DNA of 64,000 bases from Perilla frutescens (GCA_026008535.1 BRKX01000006.1:34460664-34524663); one strand, 5' to 3'; counted from the stretch's first letter, positions 1 to 11,751 are shown. Notes: generated from the letters alone by a model not told the origin. Numbers and translations are program-made.

Positions 1-1340
1 AAAAAAATCCAAAAACACAACAAATCATCTAGATCCATATTTTTAGTTTTAGTTCTTTATTTTCTAGCAGTTTCTCTTGGCCTTATGCCCTCAGAACGGA
101 GAATTTCCAGTTTATGTTGTTAAGTTCGACGTTGGAGTCGAGACTCGTTTCTTATTTATTTCAGTAAGTTTTTATTTAATTTCATGTCTTTAAATATTGT
201 CTTTATGTTTATGTCTAGCATGCGTAGTTAGATCTTTTATTCTAGATTGAATGGAGATGATAACTTAACAAACATGTAAAAACCGTGAGACAGTTTGGGC
301 ATAACACTGTGTGAATTTGGTTTTCGTCGTGTATTGATTTCTTTATTGCACTAAAGCATGTTAAGCTAATTAATGTGGCTGATCACTCGTTAATTGGAAT
401 TAGGCACGCTAAATCTATACATGGTCAATGAATCATAAGTATGTGTTGATCATAAAAGGACTGGTACATCACGGTGTATTGTAGGCACACGAGAAATCAG
501 TGTTTGCAATAGATCTGGGTCTATCTAGGGCATAAAGCTGCTTGTTGCTTACAATCAAATGAGAAATTAGGATTGGGTAACAAGTTAGGGTTTAGGAGAT
601 GAGAAATCACCTCTAATCTAATCTGAAAGGATAGATTGGGCACAAATGAAGAAATTCAGGTGCCTATAACTTGATGATTTAATTCACATAAGAAATCGAT
701 GTGCCCATGATCGGGAGAATGTTTGTTAAGTTTGATTCGAAGTTCTAACCCCGAATACTTTACTACTAATTGTTTTCTTTATTTTTTCTTTGTTTCTTTT
801 TATTTCTATTTTTTGCAAGATTTACTTTAAAGTATTTACATACGAAGTACGGAGACCACAACAACTCTCAAAACTTTGGAAATAGTGACATTGGAAGGTA
901 GAATTCGCAGCTCCTCGTGGGATCAATCCTTTACTCACATTGCTGGCTACGCCCGCTGTGGGCACAAGGATGAGTGTCTCTTGAGATTTATTCTAACCGT
1001 GAAATGACCGCGCATCAACTTCCCAAGAACACAAGACAGCTGCAATGTGACGTTCTCAATCGCTATTTGATGAAGAACGGAAAACTGTAACACAATACAA
1101 CGAAAACAAGACTGCTAGCTTCCCAACTCAACAAGACCAAACAAGATCAACCAAGAACTTCAAGAATGAATTCAAGACTCTCAAGAAACAGGCTGAACAC
1201 AATAGGGCTCGATCAACTTCTTTTTTTCCTCAATTTTCTTCTCTTTTTTATATGATCTTTTTTATAAATGATCGATCATTTTTGCCCCTACTATGTCACA
1301 CAAGAATTTGGATTGAACCACGACCAACCAAAGTTGTCGT
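1..1340. other. Non-coding repeat-like DNA without recognisable gene
   Basis: This AT-rich stretch has no open frame that resembles a known protein. Around 900-960 the text has the feel of the U5 end of a plant LTR (a 'cctcgtgggatcaatcc' motif followed by a short GC-richer stretch), so part of 1-1010 may be the remnant of a Tat/Athila-type LTR. I could not define its ends. Between 1010 and 1340 I see only A/C-rich non-coding sequence, possibly the untranslated leader of the minus-strand element whose primer-binding site is at 1341-1353. Confidence 0.3.
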
Positions 1341-1353
1341 GGCTCTGATACCA
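1341..1353 (-). other. tRNA-Met-type primer-binding site of a minus-strand gypsy LTR
   Basis: Read on the minus strand this is TGGTATCAGAGCC, the usual plant initiator-tRNA-Met primer-binding motif. It lies a few bases beyond the LTR end at 1361. The same short spacer separates LTR and primer site in the CRM-related elements at 33131/33137 and 40029/40035. This fixes the LTR at 1361-2375 as a 5' LTR in minus orientation. Confidence 0.75.
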
Positions 1354-1360
1354 AAAAGTA

Positions 1361-2375
1361 TGATTCGACCAATCTATACGCGGAAGCTCAAGAAAGAACA
1401 CATGTCAACAAATAGAAGGATTCAATCTAAACACAACTAATCATGAATGAATTAATAATCCCAATAGGCTGTACTAAATCAATGAATCTCGAATTGAACA
1501 AGAATTAAAAAGAAAACAACTCCAAATAACCCAAAAAACCCTGATTAAGACTCGATCAGAAACCTATGCAAACGACCTTGTATTGAGGTTAAATTTTAGG
1601 ACAAGATACAATCTAAAGTCATGCATAACATATCCAAAATTTAGTAAAAATGCACCAGTGATTTGGGATTTGGCTTGGTGGATACTGTTGTGGCTTATGA
1701 GGATTATTATGATGGTACTAAGATGTCTAAGGAACATGTATGGATTTTGTGAAGGCACAGAATGGTGTGGTGGTGATGAAAATGAAAGATAGAAGCGAAT
1801 GTTACCCGAAACAAACCCTAGATCGATGAGAACTCGGAACGCGCTTATGGAGCAATCTTCAATGGCTGTCTAACCCGGATACTACGAGGTATCATGAACG
1901 AGATGGATGATTTCAAGTCTGGAGTTGCCAACTTCAAACTCTACTGATAGAACCGATGTTTGTGTGTGAGACATGAGAAAACGTAAAAGCTATTTTTTCA
2001 TTCAAATCCAGTCTGAGCCTTACAATGAACGAAATCCCTAATTAAATAACATAGAAGGAAAGAAATTTGAAGTGTCTTGGGCCTAGAATTCGAACTTGGC
2101 TAATAAAAGTACTACTGAGTCCAATATCACTTAAATAGATTATGATAATTGGGCCTGTTAAATAAATAAAAAACACAACTGAAATAATAGTCCAAAATAA
2201 ATAAAATAAATAAAAAATAGGCACTAACTTGCACTGGTTGAAATCACCTCCATCTTCTTCCAGCTTCTTTCCAACATAGCACTGCAAATATCCTTGCAGT
2301 TTCTTAGCACATAAACGCTCACTGGACCTCTTAGCTGCAATTCTAGGTTTAATTCCTTAGTGCTCATCCCGATCT
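1361..2375 (-). repeat. Minus-strand LTR of a CRM-like gypsy element
   Basis: On the minus strand this block ends in GGTCGAATCA just before the primer-binding site at 1341-1353 and begins near 2375 with TGATCAATTG. Shortly after its start, at about 2330-2240 on the minus strand, it encodes the peptide RLCAKKLQGYLQ followed by GKKLEED. This matches the LTR-encoded polyprotein tail of the element next to it (RLRAKRLQEYLQ at about 5580-5640 on the plus strand). The LTR is therefore a diverged relative of that element in opposite orientation. The right boundary abuts the truncated pol and is approximate to about 10 bases. No matching second LTR is in the window. Confidence 0.6.
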
Positions 2376-2377
2376 CA

Positions 2378-5300
2378 ACAATTGATCATTATTCTGACAA
2401 TGTATTGTGCGATGTTATTCCTATGGATGCAGCGCATATACTCTTAGGAAGACCATGGCAGTTTGATAATGCATCAAGAGACACGACCGAACCACTGTCC
2501 TTAAACCTCTTTCCCCTAAGGCCATTCAAGAAGATCAAGAGATAATGCAAGAAATGTTTAAATAAGAACGAGAGAAGGCCGCAGCCGCCGCCGCCCGTAC
2601 CACCACCGCCGATGGCCCCCCTTTCGGCTGAGAGTTCTTCACCACCAGCCACCCCTCTTTCCACATCCATTACAGCCACAAAACCACCACTTTTCGGCTC
2701 CCTTAATTGTGGAAAAAGATTGAGTGCAACCGCCCCATCCAAAGAAAAGAGTCGATCACTTTTTTGTACAATTAATGGAGTTGAAAAGGCTATTAAAGCA
2801 GGTTTTCCTTTAGTTCTTTTAACTTGTAAAAAAGTGCTACTAACGATGTTTCTTTGCCTAGTGTTGTTCAGCCCCTTATGAAGGAGTTTGAGGACATTTT
2901 TCAAGATGAGATTCCAAGTGGATTACCTCTAGTTCATGGGATCGAGCACCAGATTGATTTCGTGCCCGGAGCCATTTTACCGAATCACTCAGCATACTGC
3001 ACTTCACCCGAAGAAACCAAGGAGATTGATCCACAAGTGAAAGAGTTCTTGGAGAAGTAACAATTTCAAGAGTCGATAAGCCTATGTGCAGTTCAAGTTA
3101 TTCTCGTGCCCAAGAAGAACAATGAGTGGAGAATATGCATGGATTGCCGAGCCATCAACAAGATAATAGTTAAGTATCATTTTCCCATCCCTAGACTTGA
3201 TGATATATTAGGTAAGCTTAGTGGATCAAAATTTTCTCAAAAATTAATCTAAGGTCTAGATATTTTCAAGTCCACATGCATGAAGGTGATGAATGGAAAA
3301 TCACATTTAAAACTAAGCATGGTTTATATGAATGGTTGGTTATGCCTTTTGGTCTCACTAATGGACCAAGCACATTTATGAGATTGATGAACCATGTCTT
3401 ATGTGATGTTAGTGGGAAATTTGTTGTTGTTTATTTTGATGATATCCTGATATACAGTCACAGTGCAGAGGCGTACCTAGGTCATCTTAGGCGTGTATTT
3501 TTGCTTCTGAGAGATGCTTGATTATATGGAAACATGTCTAAGTGTTCATTTTGTTTAGATGAAGTTGTGTTCTTAGGCTTTGTTGTGAGTTCTAGAGGTA
3601 TTGAGTTTGATCGTTACAAAATTAAGGTGATTGAGGAATGGCCAATGCCCAAGACCGAGTCTGAGGTTCGGTCATTTCACGACCTTACCAGATTTTATCG
3701 TCGCTTCATGCGCGATTTTTCTAGCATTGTCGCGCCTTTTACTGAGCTAAATAAGAAGGACCACAAGTTTGAATGGGGTAAACAATAAGAGCATGCTTTT
3801 AATACTTTGAAGTCTTTATTGTGTTTTGCTCCTGTTTTATGTTTACCGAATTTTTCTAAAACTTTCGAGATCGAGTGTGATGCCTCCAGGATAGGTATAG
3901 GTGCTGTTTTTATGCAGGAAAATGGCCCTTAGCTTACTTCAGTGAGAAGCTCAACGGCACCGCTCTTCGATACTCGACGTACGATAAAGAGATCTATGCT
4001 TTGAAGCATGCGTTGGAGACTTGGCAACACTACCTTTGGCCCAAGGAGTTCGTTATTCACACGGACCACGAGTGTTTGAAGCATCGGAAAGGGCAAAATA
4101 ATTTGAACAAGAGGCATGCGAGATGGGTCAAGTTAATCGAGTCATTCCCGTATGTTATCAAGTACAAGAAAGGTGAAGACAATGTAGTCGCCGACGCCCT
4201 ATCTAAAAGGTACGCTCTTTTGAACGTTATGCATGCCAAGATGTTAGGATTTGAGTCATTGAAAGCTTTGTATGAAGTAGACAAGTATTTTGCTTCTATT
4301 TATGCTAAGTGCTCGACTTTGTCCAAGTCTTTTGATGGATTTTATGTGCATGATGGTTTCTTGTTCAAAGAGTCAAAGTTGTGTATCCCTAGTTGTTCTA
4401 TACGTGATCTTTTGGTCTTAGAGTCTCATGTGGGAGGTTTAATTGGTCATTTTGGAGTTCATAAAACATTAAACTTGCTGCAAGAACACTTCTTTTGGCC
4501 TCAAATGCGTAGGGATGTTGAGCATGCATGTAGTCGTTCCATAACTTGTCATAAGGCTAAGTCCACATCGCATCCATTTGGTCTTTACAAGCCGTTACCC
4601 GCACCATCTAGCCCTTGGATAGATATTTCCATGGATTTTATTTTAGATTTGCCTAGGTCTAGATCGGGTAAAGATTTCGTGTTCGTTGTTGTCGATCATT
4701 TTCCTAAAATGACGCATTTCATTGTATGTAGAAAAACTGATGATGCCGTTCACATAGCCAATTTGTTTTTCATTCATGTGGTTAGATTGCATGGAATTCC
4801 AAGAACTATTGTTAGTGATAGGGATTCCATGTTTTTAGGACATTTTTAGCGAGTTTTATGGGGAAAATTACGTACAACTTTTGTTTTCCACTGTATTGCA
4901 TCCACAAACCGATGGTCAAACTGAGGTTGTGAATCGCACTTTAGGTAGATTGCTTAGGTCTTTAATCAAGAATAATTTGAAGTCATGGGAAGACTGTTTA
5001 CCTAATGCGGAATTTGCTTATAATCGTGTTATTCACTATTATACTAACATGTCTCCGTTTGAGGTTGTTTATGTATTTAATCCACTAATGCCAAATGATT
5101 TGATTCTTTTACCCATTGAGCATCTAACAAGTGTTAAAGGATTAAAGACAGCTGATTTTATCAGGGAGATGCATGAGAAAGTTCGAGCCCGGATCGAGTA
5201 AAAGGGTTCCCAAGTAGCCGCCACTCGCAACACATAGTGAAAGAGAGTTGTCTTCCAACCCGGTGATCGTGCTTGGATTCACTTGGGTCCTGGCCGATTT

Positions 5301-5917
5301 CCCAACTTGAGGAAGTCGAAACTTTTACCTAGATGAGATGGTCCATTCACAGTCTTGAGCCGCATCATTGATAATGCGTATCGCATTGATCTATCTGGTG
5401 AGTACAAGTGTTCTTCCACTTTTAACGTTGCTGATTTATCTCCTTTTGATGCAGTTGAATTTGACAAAGATGATGAGCTAAATTGGAGGATGAATTCTCT
5501 TTAGCAGAGGGGAATGATGAGACCGTGCATGGCAATGATGAGCCAAATCTGGAGTTGCAAATTCGAGGTCCTATTACAAGGCTACGAGCTAAGAGATTGC
5601 AAGAATATCTTCAAGCAATGATCCGCAAGAAGCTCGAGGAAGAACCAAGTCAAGGCAACTCGAGTATAGTCTTGCACGAACCATGCCATGTGACGTGCAC
5701 AAGAGCACGGCCCGTGCAAGGAGTATCGAGAGTTTCAAAAGTTGGAAATATACCTAGCACGGACCGTGCTATCCGACCTCGCCACTTCTTGGCTTGTTTT
5801 AATCGTGATTTTCGTATATTAATTGTATTTAATTATTTTGAGTCAGTTTTTAGTATTTTATTATGTAATTTTCGGATTTTATTGAGTCATAGATTGACTA
5901 GATTTTATTTAAGGTAA
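2378..5917 (+). pseudogene. pol: Gypsy pol pseudogene (protease end, RT, RNase H, integrase, LTR-encoded tail)
   Basis: The domain order is visible in pieces across three frames. The protease end (VLCDVIPMDAAHILLGRPWQ) is at about 2400-2470. RT begins near 2854 (EFEDIFQDEIPSGLP) and carries the catalytic motif YFDDILIYS at about 3432-3458. RNase H ends with [10 protein letters not shown] near 4190. Integrase shows the zinc-binding HFGVHKTL with a later CHKAK, then core motifs MDFILDLP (about 4632), SDRDSMF (about 4815) and HPQTDGQTEVVNR (about 4900). The tail GPITRLRAKRLQEYLQ at about 5570-5620 lies inside the LTR. Stops or frameshifts occur at 3058, near 3252, 3521, 3786, around 3925, 4847, 5199 and near 5500, so no functional protein can be made. 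Between 2545 and 2850 the sequence is low-complexity and proline-like with no intact frame. The open frame after about 5650 is probably only LTR sequence. Confidence 0.85.
5500..5514 (+). other. Polypurine tract of the CRM-like element
   Basis: The purine run TTAGCAGAGGGGAA lies directly before the LTR start TGATGAGACC at 5515. This is where second-strand DNA synthesis would be primed. The equivalent site in the related element at 35330-35343 has nearly the same sequence. Confidence 0.7.
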
Positions 5918-6720
5918 TTTCCTACCTTAATTAGAATACTAGTCTAGGTAATTTTCTAGTCCACTTTGGACAAGCCTTTTAATTATTTTTAGCCCATAAT
6001 TTCGTGTCCCCTTATGTTATAAGTAGGGGATCATGGTGAACATTAAACTTTAGACATTATTGAAGTTATTTGCCTTTGCATCCAATTGTGTCTCAAACAA
6101 ATTATGTCTTTTAGTTGTCTTGATTCAAAAACATTCATTCTTAGAATTAGCACATCTAAGTCTTATTCAAGGGTATTCCTTAATCCACTTGAGGGATTAA
6201 CGGGTATTCGCTACTTTGAAGTTCAACTTAGAGATTTTAGCTTTGGATACGTTCAAGATTCAAAGAGACTATCGGGTTGTGATTCACATTGACGTTCATC
6301 CTCCATCTACCATCACACGACATCTACTATCTCTTCACCAACATCCATCATTGACCAAGCCACCAAGTTCATGAGTTCGAGATCCTTCCACAAGCCAAGA
6401 TCGAGTTCATCAACTAATTCGCCCATACCATAAGTTCGTTCTATCCTTAACATATTCTATCTACTCCAAGCCCTTCTTCACCTAGTCTTGCACGATTCCT
6501 ACATATAATTCCCTTCATAAACCTTCGTCCTTTCCACCGTTGGTATTTTTGTGTTTCATTTTTATGTCATAGTTTAGATATCGTGATTGTCTAGATTAGT
6601 TTGTTTATTTGTTTGTATTCTTGAGTCGGATTGAAACCTTTCTTTAGTTGACTTGTTTCGATTCTTAAAGTCTTCCGCATCGTATTCATTCGATCTAGAT
6701 TAATTGTCCGGGTCATATCA
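5515..6720 (+). repeat. 3' LTR of the CRM-like element (1206 bp)
   Basis: It starts TGATGAGACC after the polypurine tract and ends GGTCATATCA. It encodes the last part of the polyprotein, then carries a TATA box at 6018-6026 and the downstream block (about 6050-6290) that recurs at 32490-32730, 35910-36150 and, in diverged form, 38210-38360 and 39480-39620. Its length agrees with the 1208-bp LTR at 31924-33131. No target-site duplication can be checked because the 5' end is missing. Confidence 0.8.
6018..6026 (+). promoter_or_regulatory. TATA box in CRM-like 3' LTR
   Basis: The motif TATAAGTAG followed by GGG sits about 500 bp into the LTR, as expected for the Pol II promoter of an LTR retrotransposon. 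The same motif occurs at the same place in the related LTR at 35880. Confidence 0.55.
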
Positions 6721-6725
6721 AGTTT

Positions 6726-8100
6726 TGTCACCAAAAACAGCAGTAAGACTTACATGAGTTAGGAGAGCACATTAAATACAATCATGAGTTAGATATTCAG
6801 TCACATTCATTTTATAAATATCAGGGCTTAATAACCCAAAATACATTTTTATATAATAAAAGCCCAACTGTAAATCAGATCAGAAATAGCTAGATCTAGA
6901 TTCTGGTTTTGGTCTCAACTAGAAGTCTCCTTCTTCTGTGCCTACAAGATTATTCGGTAGCTTAATTTCGATAAAAGACTATCATTAGATCAAAATCTAA
7001 CATTTCTTAGCTATGAAGTAAATACTATAATATCTCTACTATCTTAATACGTAGCACCCGGGTCATCAAAATATTTTGACTCTGAAGGGAACTTTACTCA
7101 GGGCATTTTTATAAATAAAAACTCGTTAGGAAGTTTTAGCATATGGGGTGGTCAAACCCGTATCCTAAAATCAACTCGGTACAAATTAATTCATACCTCA
7201 AGATCCGCCCATTGGAAAAATATGAAACTTTAAATAAAAATACTATATATTGACACGGAACAACTTTTGAGTTTAAAAACACGATAAGGCTATCCATGAA
7301 GGATAAATCTGAAAAAGATTACAATTTAATATTCAGATACCCAAAATGTACGTTAAATTAAAAAGTGACATGGAAAATGTATATAAATATACATAGAACA
7401 TAAAACCATAAAGATACTTTTTGATCCGGTGACCCGAAAGAGTCACCGATTTGAGGGGTGGTGGAGACTTTTTTTTGGCGGCGGTCACGATGATTTTCCA
7501 TCATGATCATCCGTCGTGTCATCATTTCAATCACATATTCGTGATCTACGTGTTGACACCTTCAAAGGGACTATTTCAGAATTGAAATAGGAAACTAGAG
7601 TCATACCTTCTCTAGAAGCTGCTCGACATTTTGATTTTGAAAATGAATGAGAATGAAACCTTAAGCTCCTATTTATAGAGGAAAAATAATAGCATAATAA
7701 CGAATAAAATAAAGAGGATAATGATGGAATAGGATAATGATGGAAAAAGAATAGGATAATTACGAATAGGATAATATTTTAAAAAAGAAATTGGATAATG
7801 ACGGATGTGCCTTATGTTATCCAAATCTATTACCTTTCAGCTTAAAATTGTGTCAACCATTTATTTGAACTCGAAATTAGAAAATTCAAAGTTTGGCACG
7901 ATGCTTTAAACATTTTTCTATCAACCCGAGAAAAATATCAGAACATTTTTTAAAGCAATTTTTTACCAAATTAAATTTAACAGATTTCCTTGGATGTGAT
8001 TTTCCTTTATTTGAGTCCTTTAAGGACCCAACTTATTTTCTAACTTACCAGACGGTAACATAAGCCGAATAAAACCTTCTAAAATATTTCAGGGTATTAC
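6726..8100 (-). repeat. Minus-oriented gypsy-type LTR remnant, possibly a solo LTR
   Basis: On the minus strand this block starts GTAATACCCTG at its right end, a usual start for plant gypsy LTRs and like that of the Tekay element at 14984. It has a clear minus-strand TATA box at 7669-7677 and could end at TGACA near 6726. It contains no protein-like frame. I see no matching 5-bp duplication at the ends, so it may be truncated or rearranged rather than a clean solo LTR. It separates the CRM-like LTR from the truncated copia pol that starts at 8101. Confidence 0.45.
7669..7677 (-). promoter_or_regulatory. TATA box in minus-strand LTR remnant
   Basis: Read on the minus strand this is TATAAATAG, a canonical plant TATA box. 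It lies about 430 bp inside the putative LTR start at 8100 and supports the minus orientation of the LTR. Confidence 0.5.
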
Positions 8101-8782
8101 GGGTGGGAAGGATGAAACCTTCAAGGCTAGGCTTGTTGCGAAAGGTTATAGTCAAAAGGAAAGAATTAACTATGAGGATACTTTTTCACCAGTAGCCATG
8201 CTTAGGTTAATTCAGATTTTCTTGTCAATAGCTATACATTTGGATTAATTCGGATTTCCTAAATGAATTCTTGAAGAAAACATCCATATGTGGCAACGGA
8301 GGGGATTCATTGTCAAAGGTCACGAGCATCTTGTGTGCAAGCTTAAGAGATCCATTTATGGACTTGAGCAAGCATCTAGATCTTAGAACATGCAATTTGA
8401 TGAAGTTCAATGGAAATGTAGTGGTATTATTAGTACTATGCATAGATGATATTTTTTTATTGGGAACAATAAGAGAGTATTATCAGACATAAGGGTATGG
8501 TTGTCCAAACAGTTTGATACGAAGGACTTGAGAGAAGCTAGACACGTCCTTGGGATCACGGTTGTCCGAGATTATAAGAAAATGATATTGTGCTTGTCTC
8601 AAGCCACCTACATTGAGACTGTGATCACTCATTTCAGCATACAAGACTCCAAGAATGGTTTTCTATCTTTTCGGTGTGGAATACCTTTATCTAAGGATAT
8701 ATGTCCCAAAACACAAGATGAGATAGAGGAAATGAAGATAGCTAGTTATGCTTCGGCTGTAGGAAGTCTCATGTATACAGTG
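8101..8782 (+). pseudogene. pol: Copia pol fragment, reverse transcriptase part (outer element)
   Basis: The translation shows [13 protein letters not shown] and FSPVAMLRLIQI, the start of the copia RT domain. Next come HLVCKLKRSIYGLEQASR and, after a frame change, LSKQFDTKDLREARHVLGI and SYASAVGSLMYT. The catalytic YVDD block is degraded (about 8440-8470 reads roughly HR-stop-YFFIGNN). There are several stops (near 8246, 8383 and 8447) and the segment between RT blocks is shortened. It ends exactly at the Athila insertion point and continues at 51984. Confidence 0.8.
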
Positions 8783-9446
8783 AGTTTTGTCATTTTTTAT
8801 TTATTTTTCTTGTTATTGATGTGTTCGTAATGTTCGTCTTTTAGTTTATTTTTATTGGTTTATATAGTATGTTTACTTGTTTCTATGATGTTGGTGTTCT
8901 AAAAAGCTTTGCAGGGTACATGGAGAAAATGGAACATAAGTGGAGCAAAATTGTGCAAAAATAGACTGGATTGAATAACTAGAAGAATACAATCGTGGCT
9001 GTTGGACAGCCGGGTCGTCAGCCGGCAGCCTTCTCATTGAGTCGTGGCGTAATCCCAGCCATGGCTGCTTATGTGTTTTCTCAATTTTAGAATTCCTGCC
9101 CAGCCGCGGCTGACTTCCAGCCGTGGCTGGGCGGTGGTTTTTAGGGGAATAAATATACACACTTTTGGGAGACTTTTTGGAGAGATTTTTCAGAGAGATA
9201 TTGGGCGAAAATCTCATTCACTAAACTCTTGGGGAGAATTACTTGGCAATATTTTCAATTCCAATTATCTTGGAGAATTGTAAACTTGAGGATTGGTTCT
9301 TGAATTTGTGAGATCTTTTCTACTTTCTCTTCTTTGTGTATTTAGTGAATGATGATTTCTTGTTTGATTTTTATGGATGAATTATCTTTAATTTTGAACT
9401 AAATTTATCATCTTGGGTGAGGAAATTCGCATCGGGTTATTATATG
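8783..9446 (+). repeat. Athila 5' LTR, first part (split by SIRE insertion)
   Basis: This matches 50717-51391 of the 3' LTR, including the block with repeated CAGCCGTGGCTG-like palindromes at about 9000-9130. Compared with the 3' LTR it carries an additional GCGGCTGACTTCCAGCC stretch and lacks a short AT-rich stretch found near 51051-51085. The LTR continues at 46240 after the SIRE element, whose duplicated target atatg is at 9442-9446. Confidence 0.88.
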
Positions 9447-10464
9447 TGTTGAGTGCTATTTGACATTGATGTTCAATTTTGACTGCAATGTCATACAGAC
9501 TCCCTACGACATTGTCTATGACACTCGTCGTGACTAATCTTATCATTTCCTAGATTTTAGGATTTATTTTATTTAATAAATTATATTTTATATATATCTT
9601 AGATTATGTATATATCCATGAAATAATTATTTCAAATAAATGGATATATACATATTAGATATATTATTATTTATAATAGAGTTTGACAAAGTCAAAACTC
9701 TATCTCCTATTTTTTAGGTTTCTTGTTTTCTTTATTTAATCCTTTTTCTTTTTCAGAATTTATATTGTTGGATATTCAGAAAATAGGGATGAACGTGGGT
9801 TATGCTTTCAAACACACCATGGAGGCGGTTTTTTCCAAACACGATGGAGTGGTGATGAGGGCGGTAATCTTCAACCCACGTTCAAGAAAGAGAAGACGTG
9901 AGTCTTGTTCGATTCAAGTGAAGATTGCATATAAGGGATATGATCTACACTTGAAGATTCATTCAAGCACAAATCATCTTTCCGTGCGTTTGAAGATTGA
10001 AGGGCTTGAGTCACAAACTTAGCTTTAGATTTCATTCTTCGTTCCTTCTTCTTCCTTAGTTGTTGTTCAATCACTTCATGAGAATGGATTGTATAAGTTA
10101 GGATAGATAGTAAGGTTGTGAAATCACGGCTAGTTTGTCTACAAATTAACGATATAGGTTAATTTGTATTTTGAATTCATTTTTGGTTATAAACTAGAAT
10201 AGGGTTCATGTATTTTGCTTGATGTGTCGAGAGCTCAGCATCTCACATCATCAACTTATAAACTGTGTTGGCTCTTGGTAGCATAATTTCGTCATGTGCC
10301 AATCACATACATGTTGTGTGTGATTTAAATTTAATTCTCGTATTATTGTGTTTTTATTTCCAGCATATCTATGTTAAGATAGTTGTGTTAACTATCTGTG
10401 TCATTGAGTTTGACATTAGGATTCTGTGTCTACTTTCAGTGTTTCCCGGCAACGAACAATAACA
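9447..10464 (+). repeat. SIRE 5' LTR (1018 bp)
   Basis: It begins TGTTGAGTGC and ends CAATAACA, and aligns by eye over its full length with 45216-46234 with scattered substitutions. It contains a T/A-rich stretch around 9580-9670 that may hold the promoter. It has no coding capacity; short open frames in it are incidental. Confidence 0.92.
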
Positions 10465-10466
10465 AG

Positions 10467-10479
10467 TGGTATCAGAGCC
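10467..10479 (+). other. SIRE primer-binding site
   Basis: TGGTATCAGAGCC, complementary to the 3' end of initiator tRNA-Met, lies two bases after the LTR end. Confidence 0.9.
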
Positions 10480-10529
10480 GGTACTTAACACACTATGTAT
10501 TCGATCCTTAGATTGCTAAACCACTGAAA

Positions 10530-11751
10530 ATGGATATTCAGATTAACTAGTGTCGTCCTCCGGCATTGGATAGTAATGACAAGAATTATGCTATGTGGAA
10601 ATCGTGTATGGAAATGTATATCATGTCCATCGATGAGAGGGCTTGGTTGGACGTGATTAAAGAGTGGTCTCCTCCAAGGATAGAGGGACCTAGTGGAGTG
10701 TCCATTCTTACTCCAGAGACCCAATGGACTATTGATGATCAAATTATCTCCAACTTCAATTCGAGAGCACTCAATGCTATTTTTGTATTGGTAGATGTTT
10801 CGTGCTTCAAAATGGTGTGCAATTGCACCACGGCGTATCAGGCATGGAACATACTATAGGAACATTGTGACGGGTCGACCAGTGTACGACAAACAAATCT
10901 CAGGCTACTCACTTCCAAGTTTGAAACTCTGCGAATATTAGAAGATAAGACTATTTCAATGTACACTGAACGACTTTGTGAAGTGTCAAATGAGTCTACA
11001 GCTCTCGGATGTCCGATCTCGAACGACAAAATGGGAAGCAAACTTCTTCGTACGCTTCTTGAGAGATTCAACATGAAAATCTCAGCTATTGAAGAAGCTC
11101 ACAATGTATGAAACATGAGTTTGAGTGAGGCAGTGAGCATTTTACACACGTTTGAGATGAATCTTGAAAATCAGAAACCAAACATCTCTTTCAAAGGAAT
11201 TGCACTTTAGTTAGTGACATCAACTTCGGATGTTCAACTTGATTAATGAAGATGAGCCCCTGATTTTTGTACTACTCATCAAGAAGTTCAATACCCTTGT
11301 TTGATCTATGAAGAAAGGTTCACCTACCTTCAAACCATGAAGACTTTTTTATTCTCCCTCATCGACATCGTCTGGGTTGACAAAATCATCAAAGTCTCCA
11401 GATGATACAGTAAAGGACACTGACTCAATTCAATGTAGAGGATGTTCTGGCTTTGGACACTATGCCAATGAGTGTCCTACTGTTCACAGGAAGCAGAGGA
11501 GAAATTACAGTGCTGCCGTGTTAAGTGACGAATCCGGTGATGAAGAAGTTGAAAAATAAACTGTGTTGTTTATGAAAGTCGATGATGACTTAGATGGAAT
11601 GATTGACGCTTTAACCGACATGGATGATGGTGATTTCGACTATGATGTTAGTCTTAGATCATGTGACCTCAGATGTTGCAAACAATATTATGAAGAATGT
11701 TACATAAGAAGTCTCTGACATTCCTCCAAACACCACTAAGTGGTATGAAAT
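10530..11751 (+). pseudogene. gag: SIRE gag, N-terminal part
   Basis: The likely start is the ATG at 10530 (MDIQIN), followed at once by a TAG stop at 10548. The frame continues with DSNDKNYAMWKSCMEMYI, the typical start of a copia gag of the UBN2 type, to a TAG after WNIL at 10857. The sequence then continues as recognisable gag (TSKFETLRILEDKTISMY, LLERFNMKISAIEEA) with further stops and a frameshift. A CCHC zinc knuckle, CRGCSGFGHYANEC, lies at about 11434-11475. Gag would coat the RNA and build the virus-like particle. The reading is cut at 11751 by the Tekay element and resumes at 24360. Confidence 0.85.

Larger units (their letters stand above)
2376..6720 (+). mobile_element. 5'-truncated CRM-like Ty3/gypsy retrotransposon (pol and 3' LTR)
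   Basis: The element starts abruptly in the C-terminal part of the protease and runs through reverse transcriptase, RNase H and integrase to a 3' LTR. The 5' LTR, gag and most of protease are missing. I place it in the CRM-like chromovirus group, tentatively, for two reasons: the polyprotein frame runs past the polypurine tract into the LTR, and the LTR begins TGATG and ends ATCA. No classical chromodomain is visible at the C-terminus. Its LTR is closely related to those of the gag-only elements at 31924-41747, so it is a plausible autonomous relative of them. The left junction with an oppositely oriented LTR suggests a rearrangement. Confidence 0.75.

Noticed and set aside
2389..2904. 171-codon frame on the minus strand
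   Set aside because: It is antisense to the protease/RT region of the CRM-like pol, is Gly/Leu-rich from the GCC-type repeats near 2580-2615, and resembles no protein.
10467..10479. tRNA-like motif TGGTATCAGAGCC (also at 1341 and, in shorter form, 21077, minus strand)
   Set aside because: These are primer-binding sites complementary to the tRNA 3' end, not tRNA genes. No cloverleaf is present around them.
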